From contig JACVTC010000007.1 in NCBI GenBank assembly GCA_016946835.1, positions 1,605,001 to 1,669,000 of the forward strand: a stretch of DNA of 64,000 nt, written 5' to 3'. The position numbers and the translations under genes were made by a program. The DNA comes from Neocallimastix lanati (nom. inval.) (taxonomy: Eukaryota > Neocallimastigomycota > Neocallimastigomycetes > Neocallimastigales > Neocallimastigaceae). Shown here in pieces: positions 1-11,242 of this stretch. Below the pieces are notes generated by a model that was not told the DNA's origin, searched no databases, and saw only the letters and a list, made by a program, of their open reading frames with translations. Every line of letters starts with the position of its first letter. Within the stretch, counting starts at the first letter, position 1.

Positions 1-515
1 CATATCAAATTTGATTCCGCATTTAATTTGTCCAATCCAAAAAAATTTAAGAGAAAATTATGAATTTTTTAGAGATAATTGTTGAATAAATTTTTTAAAA
101 CCAAAATTTAAATTTCATTTATTTAATTGATCTAATCGCAGGAGAGCTTGTATAATGAACACTTTCCCAGTAAAACTTCCATAATTTTCCAGGAAATTTA
201 TTATTGTGTTTGAAAATTGTTAATCTTCATGCTCTTTTCATCCATTAAATATGTGTTAGTATTGGTATATTTTTTATTAAATGAGAAATAATAATTCTAA
301 AAAGATTCTTTCCACTTTTTAAAGCATCGAATAATCGCCTTAGCACAAAAACTAGCTATATGAGGTTTAATTAGTTCCTAAGACATATTATAAATAGTGG
401 TATTAGAAGTCTTATTTTTAAACTCAAAACTCCAAAATAAACTCCGATTAACTTCAGTTGAAGTTGAGCTTTTTCATTGTTCTTTTTTATTTGATCCTAG
501 TAAAGGTGTATAGTA
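1..515 (-). mobile_element. LINE-E remnant (C-terminal RT region)
   Basis: This stretch aligns by eye with 5690-6150, the middle of the better preserved element E1. It shares the FKKW, WSFGF and zinc-finger-proximal coding blocks but has many substitutions and indels, so no long reading frame remains. It is a decayed non-LTR retrotransposon copy on the minus strand that continues off the left edge of the window. On the right it is cut off at 515 by the poly(T) of the next element, so its upstream part is missing. Confidence 0.75.
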
Positions 516-1488
516 TTTTTTTTTTTTTTTTTTTTTATATAGCCGCAATTATTGCGAACTTTAATTTTTATTTATTTATTATTATATAAAATACATGAAA
601 ACTTTTAATTTTAATAAAAAATAAAAAAAACATAGAATTAATAAAATAAATATTATTTGTCCATTTGAACATAATAATTAATATTTGAAATAGTAACGTG
701 AAATAAAAAGTAATAATCAAAAATAAAGTGTATAAATAAATTCAGAAAAAAGTTCATATGCAACGAATCTCACCTCCTAATGGATTAGGGTTTAAATAGA
801 CTATCTGAATTATGGTCTTCTCTTTCAGAGGCATTGGCCCTGCTAGCCTGTCTTACTGCATTTTCAGCTTTGACGCTCCTGGTTAGTTTGCGCTTATATT
901 TTCGGAATAGTAACCCTTGCCGAGTACTAGTCAAAGGCATAATTTCTTTTAAGAGAGTCGCAAAACGCACCAAGAATGGCGTTTTTGAATAATCACCAGA
1001 AATGATTTGATTCTTAAACAAAATATCCCATTCCTTTTTATAATTTAAATCTATTATATATGCATCCCTTTTACCAAGAAGAAAGTTATATAATCGGTAC
1101 TACGTCACATATTTATTTACACACTCATTATTCAGAAAATTACTTAATTTACCACGATTTTCACCAACTGAAGTATTCACTAAATTAGAAGTAACGATAT
1201 TATAATTTTCACTATTACTAATATTAATAATTCTATTTTCACTATCACTATTTCTACTATTATTAACAATATTATTTCTATTATTAATATTATTAATATT
1301 ATATACTTCGTACTACTATCTGAAACAGAACTTAATTCTATATTATTCATATCTATGATAGCAGTGTTTACATTACTATTTGATATTGGAAAATATTTAG
1401 AAATAAAATAAAATTTTTCATAAAGAATTTCAATATCCTTAAAATATTTCATTCGAAATTCACGGAAAAGATAACATTTAGAAAACCA
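516..1488 (-). mobile_element. LINE-F copy 1, 5'-truncated, with poly(A) tail
   Basis: A poly(T) run at 516-536 is the poly(A) tail of a minus-strand element. Its 3' UTR (537-784) contains the CATGTATTTT-type motif and AATAAA-like sequence. Codons at 785-1100 encode the conserved C-terminal domain with SKTPFLVRFATLLKEIMP and SVKAENAVRQASRA. Further upstream, 1323-1488 encodes WFSKCYLFREF followed by a linker, which corresponds to the end of the zinc finger in other copies. It is closely related to copy 2 at 46669-48235. Frameshifts split the reading frame. At GATCAT near 1483-1488 it is joined directly to a family A element without an intervening poly(A). Confidence 0.8.
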
Positions 1489-2298
1489 ATGATCTTCATT
1501 GGTTGCGCTAGCCCTGCTGGCCTGTCTTACTGTTTCTTCAGCATTAACGCTCTTGGTAGTAGTAGTACGATTCGATTTGAACCTATTGAACAAAGACCAT
1601 TGCTGGCCAATAGCAATAGGTATAATGGATTGAAGAAGTGCCGCAGTAACCACCAAGAACGGAGTATCAGAATAAGCACCTGATTTCATCTGGCACTTAA
1701 ATAGATCTTTCCATTCCCTTGTACTGTTATTAATACTTTGACCTCCAAGAAGGAAATTAAACACTTTTCCATACACACTAGAATCAACATACACATTATT
1801 TTCAATACTATTACCAACATTACTAATAATATTATTACTAATATTACTATTACTATTATTACTATTACTATTATTACTATTACTATTATTACTATTACTA
1901 TTATTACTATTACTATTATTACTATTACTATTATTACTATTACTATTATTACTATTACTATTATTACTATTACTATTATTACTATTACTATTATTACTAT
2001 TACTATTATTACTATTACTATTATTACTATTACTATTATTACTATTACTATTATTACTATTACTATTATAACTATTACTTTTATTATTGTTGCTATTATT
2101 ATTATTACTATTAACAATATCATTTGTTAGGTTGCCAAAATTAATAATAGAGATGCCATATTTATTACAATTATTAAAAATATCATTAATAAACAAGTTA
2201 AACAAAATTGGTGAGAGGGGACAACCTTGACGAACTCCTTTCTTAATATTAATGGATTCCGATAATTGTCCATCAACTCTTACACAAGCCTTGGAAGA
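1483..2298 (-). mobile_element. LINE-A copy (A'), internally deleted and fused to LINE-F
   Basis: From right to left this segment encodes RT motif GVRQGCPLSPILFNLFINDI, then jumps directly to the NLTNDIV linker, an Asn/Ser repeat, and the C-terminal domain LLGG...SVNAEETVRQASRA. In the long copy A2 the RT motif and NLTNDIV are separated by about 1.1 kb, so A' carries a large internal deletion. The normal 3' UTR of family A is absent: at GATCAT the frame runs into LINE-F sequence. The right end (2298) abuts the poly(T) of B1. Confidence 0.8.
1840..2110. repeat. 15-bp minisatellite inside a LINE ORF
   Basis: About 14 head-to-tail copies of a 15-bp unit (TATTACTATTACTAT on the plus strand) encode Asn-Asn-Ser-Asn-Ser on the minus strand. 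The same linker is short in A2 (11815-11900) and of intermediate, variant sequence in A1 (6775-6915), so the array has expanded within one copy. Confidence 0.9.
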
Positions 2299-3911
2299 TT
2301 TTTTTTTTTTTAGACAGGGAAGAGAATACACTTTCATAACTTTATTAATTTTATTATAAAAAATACATGTAGGTGAAGAGTACATTTGAAATTAAAAAAT
2401 AAAAAATTGAAAAAATAAAAAAATAAAAAAGCTCAAAAATACTATGTATTTCGGTAAGTTGTACTATGCGGGAATTTTTCCCTTCCTAACAAATAAAAAA
2501 AAAAAAAAAATAAAACCTAGAAGTAACATCTTTAAAATAGATAGTGTAGTGTCCACTAAACACTCCCCGGATTCATCATTTATTGAACTACTAGGGCGAG
2601 ATTCACCCTTCGTAGAAATAAATGATGATCATCGATGAAATTTAAAGAATTCCATCTAAAAGATGCAAGAGCATCGCATTTAAAAATCCAATGTTCAAAA
2701 GATTGGTCACCTTTGCCACAACAGGGGCAAGACTTGGGACAATCTTCTGAAACTCTACCCATTCTAATAGCAATAGTAGTATTGTATCTATAACCACAGC
2801 GTAAACGTATAATCCACTAAAACCCTAAGTTGAATTTGGGGTATTTTGAGCTAAGCATAATTATAGCTTTATTGTTTTGGAACTTGTTACTATCGTAGTT
2901 TTGACCTTTAATACCTTGAAATTTGGAAACTGATTTCCAGTAACGTTCTAAAATATGGTCATATTTTACACATTTATATTTTTTGATTTTTTTATACAGT
3001 GTTCTAGATTCTTTAATCCAAGAATAATAAGGCATTTTCGGAATAGATTTAATAAGATCCTTTATAATACAGTTTGATTTATTCCATTTTTCAAATGATT
3101 TAATCTGTAAGGCTGCGCAGATACCAGCAATAAGAGGAATGCTTAGATCTCGAGATAAAGCATAAGTACTTATAGTAGAATTATATCTAATATAGTCATT
3201 GTTTTCTGAACTTGTTTTACCATTTTTAGAAAAGGAGCCGATACACCATAATAGACCAGTATTAATTAATGTTTGAATTCTAGTCGTTCTAGATTTGTTT
3301 GAACCAAGTAGAGGAGAATAATAAATTACTTTACTAATAACAAAGGATTGAAGAACTTTTTTCTTGAATGCAATAGGAATAAGTTTATTTGAGAAGAAAC
3401 GTGTAAATGAAAGAAGGGATTTTTTAACTTTAAAATGCATGTGAGATATAATGTGTTCTAGTAAGAGATCATCAGAAAAAGGAATACCAAGATAAATATA
3501 ACTAGAAACTTTAGGAATAGCATTCATTCCTAAATAGAAGGTTGGGTCACTATAATTTGGAGGATATTGGAAGTTCATTGGTTTTATAACCATAGTTGCA
3601 CATTTTTCAATACCAAACGTCATTTCATTTAAATTAGCCCATTTATGAACCTTTTTTAATAATTTTTCTAAATTTTTTGCACTTAGAGCAATGAGAACAA
3701 CATCATCAGCAAAGAGTCCACCACAACACTTTTTTCTTCCAATATTAACACCATACTTTTCACAGTCATTTAATATATCATTGATGAACAAATTGAATAA
3801 GAGTGGAGATAATGGACAACCTTGACGAACACCTCTTTTAATAGGAAATTCATTTGATAACATTGAAGCAAATCGAACACGTGCTTTAGATGAAGTATAT
3901 AAATTACAAAG
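2299..3911 (-). mobile_element. LINE-B copy 1 (B1), 5'-truncated
   Basis: The poly(T) at 2299-2311 is followed by AGACAGGGAAGAG, the family B 3' terminus in reverse complement. The 3' UTR and tail coding region (2312-2620) match B3 at 7014-7320. Sequence equivalent to B3 7322-7683, including the C-terminal domain, is then deleted, with the junction around GATGATCATCGATG. The RT part (2760-3905) includes GVRQGCPLSPLLFNLFINDI and CGGLFADDVVL. It ends at 3911, where the poly(T) of element D begins. Confidence 0.9.
2817..3863 (-). pseudogene. Reverse transcriptase fragment of LINE-B1
   Basis: A 348-residue open stretch of non-LTR reverse transcriptase covers the RQGCPLSP palm motif, the catalytic FADD box (here followed by VVLIALS) and the thumb region down to PKFNLGF. 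The frame stops at 2817-2819, where a TCG codon in B3 is TAG here. Beyond the stop, the zinc-finger region CPCCGKGDQSFEHWIFKC is still readable at 2670-2750. The N-terminal half (endonuclease and RT fingers) is missing by 5' truncation, so the copy is dead. Confidence 0.9.
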
Positions 3912-4476
3912 TTTTTTTTTTTTTTTTTTTTAGACTAAGAGAATAACTTTATTTAATTTAATTTATAATAATAATAAAATTACATGAATTAAATAAAAAA
4001 ATAACAAAAAAAAATACATGAAATAAAATATTATATATTATAAAATTATAAAAGTGCGTTAGAAGCAGTAGCTTCTAACTTTTCCCATTTCTCGATAATA
4101 ATAACACCACGTCCATTATTGCGAGTAATAATTTCAGAATTAGTGTTATCAATCGAATCTGTATTTGGAGGTGAAAATTCCATGCCTTATCATTTCGACG
4201 TCGACGCTCTTGGTAACAGTAGATTCAACGGAATACCATTTCATCATCAAACTATAAGATCGAAAAATTAATGGTATTACATTTGTTAGAAACTCCGCAA
4301 TCCCGACAAAATACGGAACAGTTGACGAAGTTGAACTTTGTTTAAAAATATTGTCAACTAATTGTCTTTGTTCCCCATCATTAACTTTAATTTTTGAATA
4401 TATTGAACGCCCACCAAGAAGTGCACTCAATATATAATAATATATATTATTATCATAATCTTTTTCCGAATCTAAA
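3912..4476 (-). mobile_element. LINE-D fragment with poly(A) tail
   Basis: Poly(T) 3912-3930 is followed by AGACTAAGAGAATAACTTTATT, a 3' terminus distinct from families A and B but with the same AATAAAG and CATG(T/-)A(A/T)TTTT-like layout. The only coding part is the conserved C-terminal domain (about 4149-4476): LLGGRSIYSKIKVNDGEQRQ, then PYFVGIAEFLTNVIPLIF, then VTKSVDVEMIRHG. Everything upstream was lost by 5' truncation at 4476. No other copy of this family is in the window. Confidence 0.8.
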
Positions 4477-4507
<31 letters not shown>

Positions 4508-4937
4508 GGCAGCAAATTTGTTTCATCTTTATTAATTAAATATTTGATAAAATACATGTAATAAAAAGAAAAAAAAGATAAAAAATAAACAAAAAAAAAA
4601 AACACTAAATAAAATAAAATAATGGTATAATATATTCTAGTTTCATTTAATTAATATTTGTAAGACTTCACAAGGGCATTATTATACTGAAGTATAATAA
4701 TTAATTTTGACTTCGCAATGTTAATCATAATTTTAAGATACAAAATTATGATCTTCATTAGTTGCGCTAGCCCTGCTGGCCTGTCTTACTGTTTCTTCAG
4801 CATTAACGCTCTTGGTAGTAGTAGTACGATTCGATTTGAACCTATTGAACAAAGACCATTGCTGGCCAATAGCAATAGGTATAATCGATTGAAGAAGAGC
4901 CGCAGTAACCACCAAGAACGGAGTATCAGAATAAGCA

Positions 4938-4940
<3 letters not shown>
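4477..4940 (-). mobile_element. LINE-A copy A1, 3' segment (interrupted element)
   Basis: Poly(T) 4477-4503 then AAACGGCAGCAAATTTG, the family A 3' terminus, also present at 11240. The segment encodes the end of the C-terminal domain (PIAIGQQWSLFNRFKSN, SVNAEETVRQASRASA, stop after DHNFVS). It breaks off at AGAATAAGCACCT (4928-4940), the exact 13 bp at which the element resumes at 6186, because E1 was inserted here. Confidence 0.92.
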
Positions 4941-4971
<31 letters not shown>

Positions 4972-6185
4972 CTAGGAATAAACTTTATTTAATAATATTT
5001 TTTTTTTTTAAAAAATACATGAAGTTAAAATACATGAAATTTTTTTTTTTATATTAATATTAAAAAACTACGTTATGAGATTCGAGGACGAAAAGGCCTC
5101 TAACTCTTCCCATTCATCGAAGATAACTCCATGTGGATGAAAATTATCATTCGAATCTGTATCAGAATTTCTTCTTTGCCTTATCGTTACTACGTCGACG
5201 CTCTTGACAACGGTAGGTCTAACACTATACAAATAGATCATGGTGTAAAAATCACCAATCACAATAGGCATAACGTTAGTAAGGAATTCCGCAAGCCCCA
5301 CAAAATATGAAATCGGGAAAGAAGACTCGTTCGAAGGTGATTGAAAAATATTATTAATATATCGCCTTCTTTCCCCCGAGCCGATCTTTAAGATTTCAAA
5401 TACTGCATTTCCGCCAAGAAGGAGACACAGCACGTAAAAATTGATATTATCATCAAAATCTTCCTCTTTATCATCAGGAATGTTCAATGATTTCTCATGA
5501 ACAATAAGAGAAAAATTAATAAAAATTTCATCAACAAAGGGAATGAAATGTTGCCTAAATTCTTCAAATTTAGGACATAAAAGTATCCAGTGTGTAAAAC
5601 TAGGTATGCTGTTACTCTCACCACAACAAGGGCAGTATGTTGGGCAATTTCCTGATACTAGATTACTTTTAACATACGTTTTTACATCAAATTTGAATCC
5701 ACATTTAATTCGTCCAATCCAAAAAAATCCAAGAGAAAATTGTGAAAATTTAAGTGATAGACGTTGAATAAATTTTTTAAAACCAAATTTAAATTTCTTG
5801 TATTTTGTAGATCTGATCGCAGGAGTGCTTGAATAATGAATATTTTCCCAGTAAAACTTCCTTATTTCTCCAGGAAGTTTATTATTGTGCTTGTGTACTG
5901 CTAAACTCCGTGCTTTTTTCGTCCAAGAATAGTGAGAAAGTGTAGGTATATTTTTGACTAAATGAGAAATAATACAAGAAGAATCTTTCCACTTTTTAAA
6001 ACACCGAATCATCGTCTTAGCACAAAAACTAGCTATAGGAGGTATAGAAAGTTCCTTAAACATATTGTAAATTGAAGTATTGGAGGTTTTATTTTTAAAC
6101 CCGAAACTCCAATACAAACCTCGATTAAAAGCAGTTTGAGCTTTTTCACTCCATGGACCTGGAAAAACAGTCCACTTCATTGGGG
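4941..6185 (-). mobile_element. LINE-E copy E1, inserted in A1 with 13-bp target-site duplication
   Basis: Poly(T) 4941-4968, 3' terminus AGACTAGGAATAAACTTTATT, and 5'-truncated right end at 6185. It is flanked by the perfect direct repeat AGAATAAGCACCT (4928-4940 and 6186-6198). Joining the flanks restores an uninterrupted family A sequence, which proves the insertion and its order: E1 is younger than A1. It is a 1.2-kb C-terminal part of a LINE. Confidence 0.95.
5068..6185 (-). pseudogene. LINE-E C-terminal protein: RT thumb, zinc finger, C-terminal domain
   Basis: An open frame (5068-6213) whose first codons lie in flanking A1 sequence. Visible parts in order: RT connection region (LYWSFGFKNKTSN, IPPIASFCAKTMIRCFKKW), the WxKKARSL and FYWENI blocks, the CCHC-type zinc finger CPTYCPCCGESN...FTHWILLC (zf-RVT type, family knowledge), and the C-terminal domain LLGGNAVFEILKIGSGERRR, YFVGLAEFLTNVMPIVIG, VVKSVDVVTIRQRR. 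The palm with FADD and the endonuclease are missing, so the copy cannot move by itself. The last 40 residues are acidic. Confidence 0.88.
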
Positions 6186-6319
6186 AGAATAAGCACCTGA
6201 TTTCATCTGGCACTTAAATAGATCCTTCCATTCCCTTGTACTGTTACTAATACTTCGCCCTCCAAGAAGGAAATTAAACACTTTTTCACACACACTAGAA
6301 TCAATATACACATTATTTT
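6186..6319 (-). mobile_element. LINE-A copy A1, middle segment
   Basis: Continuation of A1 after E1. It encodes SVCEKVFNFLLGGRSISNST and REWKDLFKCQMKSGAYS and matches 11669-11800 in A2. It is cut again after 6319, where B2 was inserted; 20 bp at 6300-6319 are repeated at 6749-6768. Confidence 0.92.
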
Positions 6320-6748
6320 TTTTTTTTTTTTTTTTTAGACAGGGAAGAGAATACACTTCCAAAACTTTATTAATTTTATTTTAAAAAATACATGTAGGTG
6401 AAAAGTACATTTGAAATTAAAAATAAAAATATTAAAAAATAAAAAAATAAAAAAGCTCGAAAATACTATGTATTTCGGCAAGTTGTACTATGCGGGAATT
6501 TTTCCCTTCCTAACAAATAAAAAAGAAATAAAACCTAGAAGTAACATCTTTAAAATAGATAGTCCACTAAACTCTCCCCGGATTCATCATTTATTAAACT
6601 ACTAGGGCAAGATTCATCCTTCGTAGAAATAGATGACGATCCTGTATTATCATTATGCCTTATCAGTACGACGTCGACGCTCTTGGATAAGTTTGGTATT
6701 TTGCAATACCTATCAAATAATAGCTCAAACGAACTACTAATGATAGGT
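6316..6748 (-). mobile_element. LINE-B copy B2, short, inserted in A1 with ~20-bp target-site duplication
   Basis: Poly(T) to 6336 and the family B 3' terminus AGACAGGGAAGAG, followed by the 3' UTR and the last coding part of B (IISSSFELLFDRYCKI, LSKSVDVVLIRHNDN). It is truncated at 6748. The direct repeat 6300-6319/6749-6768 brackets it; the terminal T residues are ambiguous with the tail. Confidence 0.93.
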
Positions 6749-6973
6749 ATCAATATACACATTATTTTCAATACTATTACTAACATTACTAAAAATACTA
6801 TTATTAATATTACTATAACTATTATTACTATTACTAATATTACTATAACTATTATTACTATTACTAATATTACTATAACTATTATTACTATTACTATTAT
6901 TACTATTACTATTATCATTATTACCATTAACTATATCATTTGTTAAGTTGCCACGGTAAAAAGCATTATATAT

Positions 6974-6975
<2 letters not shown>
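6749..6975 (-). mobile_element. LINE-A copy A1, 5' segment
   Basis: A1 resumes with the Asn/Ser-rich linker (SNISNSNNSYSN variants) and GNLTNDIVNGNN, corresponding to 11800-11945 of A2. It ends about 6965, where the A-family match gives way to host sequence that continues at 11140 after B3. Confidence 0.88.
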
Positions 6976-7016
<41 letters not shown>

Positions 7017-10000
7017 CAGGGAAGAGAATACACTTCCAAAACTTTATTAATTTTATTTTAAAAAATACATGTAGGTGAAAAGTACATTTGAAATTAAAAA
7101 TAAAAAAATTAAAAAATAAAAAAAAAATAAAAAAGCTCGAAAATACTATGTATTTCGGCAAGTTGTACTATGCGGGAATTTTTCCCTTCCTAACAAATAA
7201 GAAAGAAATAAAACCTAGAAGTAACATCTTTAATATAGATAGTGTGGTGTCCACTAAACTCTCCCCGGATTCATCATTTATTGAACTACTAGGGCAAGAT
7301 TCATCCTTCGTAGAAATAGATGACGATCCTGTATTATCATTATGCCTTATCAGTACGACGTCGACGCTCTTGGATAAGTTTGGTATTTTGCAATACCTAT
7401 CAAATAATAGCTCAAACGAACTACTAATGATAGGTATTGCACTTGTTAAGAATTCCGCCAAGCCCACAATTTTTGGAACAGGTGACTCAGATGAACCTTT
7501 GAAAAGTAGTTCATTTAATTGTCTCTGTTCCCCACTATCGAAATGTAGCTCATTTAAAACTAAAGTCCCACCAAGAAGGAACAAATATATATAATGAATG
7601 ATATAATCTTCAAAATTAGAAATAGAGTCATAGGAAGAAAGAGGATTAAACACTCTAATCTTCCTAAGGAATAAAACATAGAGATCATCGATGAAATTTA
7701 AAGAATTCCATCTAAAAGATGCAAGAGCATCGCATTTAAAAATCCAATGTTCAAAAGATTGTTTATCTTCGCCACAACAGGGGCAATACTTGGGACAATC
7801 TTCTGAAACTCTACCCATTCTAATAGCAATAGTAGTATTGTATTTATAACCACAGCGTAAACGAATAATCCACGAAAACCCTAAGTTGAATTGGGGATAT
7901 TTTAAACTAAGCATAATTATAGCTTTATTGTTTGAGAACTTATTACAATCGTAATTTTGACCTTTAATACCTTGAAATTTGGCAACTGATTTCCAGTAAC
8001 GTTCTAAAATATCGTCATATTTTTCACATTTATATTTTTTGATTTTTTTATACAGTGTTCTTGATTCTTTAGTCCAGGAATAATGATGCATTTTGGGAAT
8101 AGATTTAATAAGATCCTTTATAATACAGTTTGATTTACTCCATTTTGTAAATGATTTAATCTGTAAGGCTGCGCAGACACCAGCAATAGGAGGAATGCTT
8201 AGATCTCGAGATAAAGCATAAGTACTCATAGTAGAATTATGTCTAATGTAGTCATTGTCTTCTGAACTTGTTTCACCATTTTTAGAGAATGAGCCGATAC
8301 ACCAAAATAGACCAGTATTAATTAATGTTTGAATTCTGGCCGTTCTAGATTTGTTTGAACCAAGTAAAGGAGAATAATAAATTACTTTACTAATAACAAA
8401 GGATTGAAGAACTTTTTTCTTGTATGAAATAGGGATAAGTTTATTTGAGAAGAAATGTGTAAATGAAAAAAGGGATTTTCTAACTTTAAAATGCATGTGA
8501 GATATAATGTGTTCTAGTAAGAGATCATCAGAAAAAGGAATACCAAGATAAATATAACTAGAAACTTTAGGAATAGCATTCATTCCTAAATAGAAGGTTG
8601 GGTCACTATAGTTTGGAGGAGATTGGAAGTTCATTGGTTTTATAACCATAGTTGCACATTTTTCTATACCAAAAGTCATTTCATTTAAATTAGCCCATTT
8701 ATGTACCTTTTTAAGTAATTTTTCTAAATTTTTTGCACTTGGAGCAATGAGGACAACATCATCAGCAAAGAGTCCACCACAACACTTTTTTCTTCCAATA
8801 TTAACACCATACTTTTCGCAGTCATTTAATATATCATTGATGAATAAATTGAATAAGATCGGAGATAATGGACAACCTTGACGAACACCTCTTTTAATAG
8901 GAAATTCATTTGATAACATTGAAGCAAATCGAGCACGAGCTTTAGATGAAGTATATAAATTACAAAGAAAATACTCCATAATGATATAATTTAGTAAGAA
9001 TGTTAAAAATAGGAACTGAATCATAAGCTTTTTTAAGATCTAAAAAGGATAAATATGTGAATTTTCCTTGAAATTTTCTTCTTTGGCATATTTCTCTAAC
9101 GGAAATGAATAAACTAATGCATTCTTCACGGTTGCGAAAGCCAAATTGTTCAGGTCTAATGAAATTGTGTGAGAGTGCGTAAGAAGATATTCTATCTGTT
9201 ACAATTTTTGAAATGATTTTCAGTCCAACATTAATGAGAGAAATACCTCGATAATTACTACAATCTGATAGGTCACCTTTCTTAGGGATTGATACAATAG
9301 AAGCTGAGTTCCATTTTTTAGGAAAAGACCCATTCCATATTTTATTAAAAATCAATTTAAGACACTTTCCAGCAGCAGGATGTGTTTCTAGTAATTCTTC
9401 ATTGCAAAACAGAGCTTTGTAGAATTCAATCGTGATACCATCGGGGCCGGGTGCTTTGTTGTTTTTCATAGATGAAATAGTTTTTTTAATATCGTCAATC
9501 GTAATGGGATCGTTGATATTCCAGGTAGAGGATCTAAGACTAATATTCCTTAAAGCATGGATCCAGAAGTTACGATTAAGGCTGTGACCTGAGGGATCAG
9601 AAGCTAGATCTTTATAATATTCAGCCCATCTATCTAATTGTTTAGTAGGAGAGATAATATCTTGACCAAATTTAGATTTTATGCAAGTAGGGGAGGTAGA
9701 TGAATACGATGGTTTAGCCATTTTTTTCAAACATCTCCAACCATTTTTGAAATCTTTATTCAAAAAATAATTACCAATTTTTACTATATTAGCTTTAAAT
9801 CTAGCAGAACGAAATTTGCTCTTTGTTTTCTTGATTAATTTGCAAAGTTTTTCATATTTATTAAATTGTTCAAGGTAATTATCAACATTTTCACAGTTAA
9901 AGTAAGGCTTAATATTTCGAAATGCAATATGTTTTTCATGAGACAGTCTTTTAATGTAATAAGGACAATGAAAAGCAGAGCCCTTTAAATTTGTTGGAAT

Positions 10001-11139
10001 GAAAGCCTTAATATCCTTCCCGATATTATTTGCTGTATTGATAAATTTTTCTACCATTTCATCAGCCGTGAGCGAATTGTAATGAGAATCGAGGTCATTT
10101 GCTAAGATTGAAAAATAATTATGTGATAAAATATCTGAATTTTTTGTTTTACAAATATGTGTAGACCATTTAGAAACTTTAGCAGGCCTTATAAAGCCAT
10201 CGGAGAGAACTTTGTTACAAGAAAGTATAATAGGTTTATGATCAGAAATACCATAAAATGAAGTGCAAACCGAGGTTTTATTAAAATGAGCTGCCAAAGC
10301 CTCATTATATATGACATGGTCAATACAAGATGATCTAGTACCTTTGGCATAAGTAAATTTATTACCATATAAGGGAGCAATATACCAATTAGGAAAATTA
10401 TTTGAAATGTATGTTTTGATCTTCTTTAATGACATGTTAAAATCACCAACTAGGACAGCAGGAACGTTTTTTCTATTGTGAAAACGTAACCATTGAAAAA
10501 GTTCATCAAAAGCAGCTAGTCTTTCTTCCTTCCATTTGCTTTGAGGGAAGTAGATATTACCAATAGTACATTTTTGATTCCAGAAAGAAGTAATATTTAC
10601 TGAAATGATATATTTGTATAAAAACGGTTCTTGGAAAAAAGAGCACGAAGAATGAACACCAATAAAGAGTCCTCTCATACCAGGGATTTTAGGATTAGCT
10701 CTAAGGAAAACTGAGTTGTAATATGGAATTAATGGTGATGAAACATCTTTTGGAAGATATTTACTTTTTCCAGTTTCTTGTAAACAGATACATATAGGTT
10801 TGAAAATAGAGTTGAGATATAAAATGCTATCACGTTTTTCAGTATTCCAACCATTAATATTCCAACTAACACAGAGATTAAAGATAGAAGAATTTGAATT
10901 TAGATGGCTAGAGAAAAAATCTTTCGCCATAGGATTAAGTTCAACATCAATATTATTAGATTTTCTTGACTTGTTCATTTGTTTAAGTTTATTACACAAG
11001 GTCCAGGTAATTTTAGCTGTTTCAGGAATTTTATCTCTTAAGAAATCTAAAACATCGAAAAATTTGAGATCATTTTTGTGTTTATTAACCCTAATAATGA
11101 AGTATGAGCCGTACCTTGGAGAAAAAAGTTTTTTAACAT
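6976..11139 (-). mobile_element. LINE-B copy B3, nearly full length, 13-bp target-site duplication
   Basis: A 38-nt poly(T) (6976-7013) and the family B 3' terminus start the element on the left. The right end is at about 11139. The 13-bp sequence ATTATATATTATT occurs at 6965-6977 and again at 11140-11152, the expected target-site duplication. At 4.16 kb it is the second longest LINE here. It encodes endonuclease, reverse transcriptase, zinc finger and C-terminal domain but is frameshifted in the RT. Confidence 0.92.
7168..11139 (-). pseudogene. LINE-B polyprotein (EN-RT-zinc finger-C-terminal domain), one frameshift
   Basis: Two open frames (11139-8960 and 9024-7168) overlap in the RT. The first begins without an ATG: GSYFIIRVNKHKNDLKFF precedes CNKLKQMNKSRK, then the endonuclease CVSWNINGWN, ICLQETG, VLVGDFNMS, SDHKPIIL (EEP endonuclease family). 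RT follows with GPDGITIEFYKALF, YRGISLINVGLKIISKI and LDLKKAYDSVPIFNILTKL. Here a small deletion relative to A2 shifts the frame. The second frame continues with NLYTSSKARARF, RQGCPLSPILFNLFINDI, GGLFADDVVLIAPS, zinc finger CPKYCPCCGEDKQSFEHWIFKC and the C-terminal domain with EFLTSAIPII and SKSVDVVLIRH. The N-terminal block before the endonuclease suggests loss of an upstream region. Confidence 0.9.
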
Positions 11140-11198
11140 ATTATATATTATTAATTAACACAAAATATAACTTTACTACTATTTTGCACCAGTACTGT

Positions 11199-11202
<4 letters not shown>
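11140..11202. other. Host sequence between two LINE insertions, carrying both target-site duplications
   Basis: These 63 bases are pre-insertion DNA. The first 13 bp duplicate 6965-6977 (B3 target) and the last 15 bp, ACCAGTACTGTGGAT at 11188-11202, recur at 15497-15511 (A2 target). Together with the sequence right of 15511 they let the original locus be read through. Confidence 0.9.

Positions 11203-11242
<40 letters not shown>

Larger units (their letters stand above)
1180..2385 (-). pseudogene. Chimeric ORF spanning A', its Asn/Ser repeat and LINE-F zinc-finger tail
   Basis: This is an open frame of about 400 codons produced by the junctions of three retroelement pieces: the 3' end of B1, the deleted element A', and LINE-F copy 1. 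It contains one RT motif (GVRQGCPLSP), a run of the five-residue unit NNSNS, the family A C-terminal domain and WFSKCYLFREF from family F. The catalytic FADD motif and the endonuclease are absent, so it cannot encode an active retrotransposase. I treat it as a fortuitous fusion rather than a gene. The ORF's apparent start lies in the flanking B1 3' UTR. Confidence 0.6.

Noticed and set aside
2312-3911. Target-site duplication for B1
   Set aside because: Both ends abut other element tails or truncated ends; no direct repeat of useful length could be found.
7088-7594. Plus-strand ORF across the LINE-B 3' end
   Set aside because: Antisense to the LINE-B C-terminal coding region and 3' UTR.
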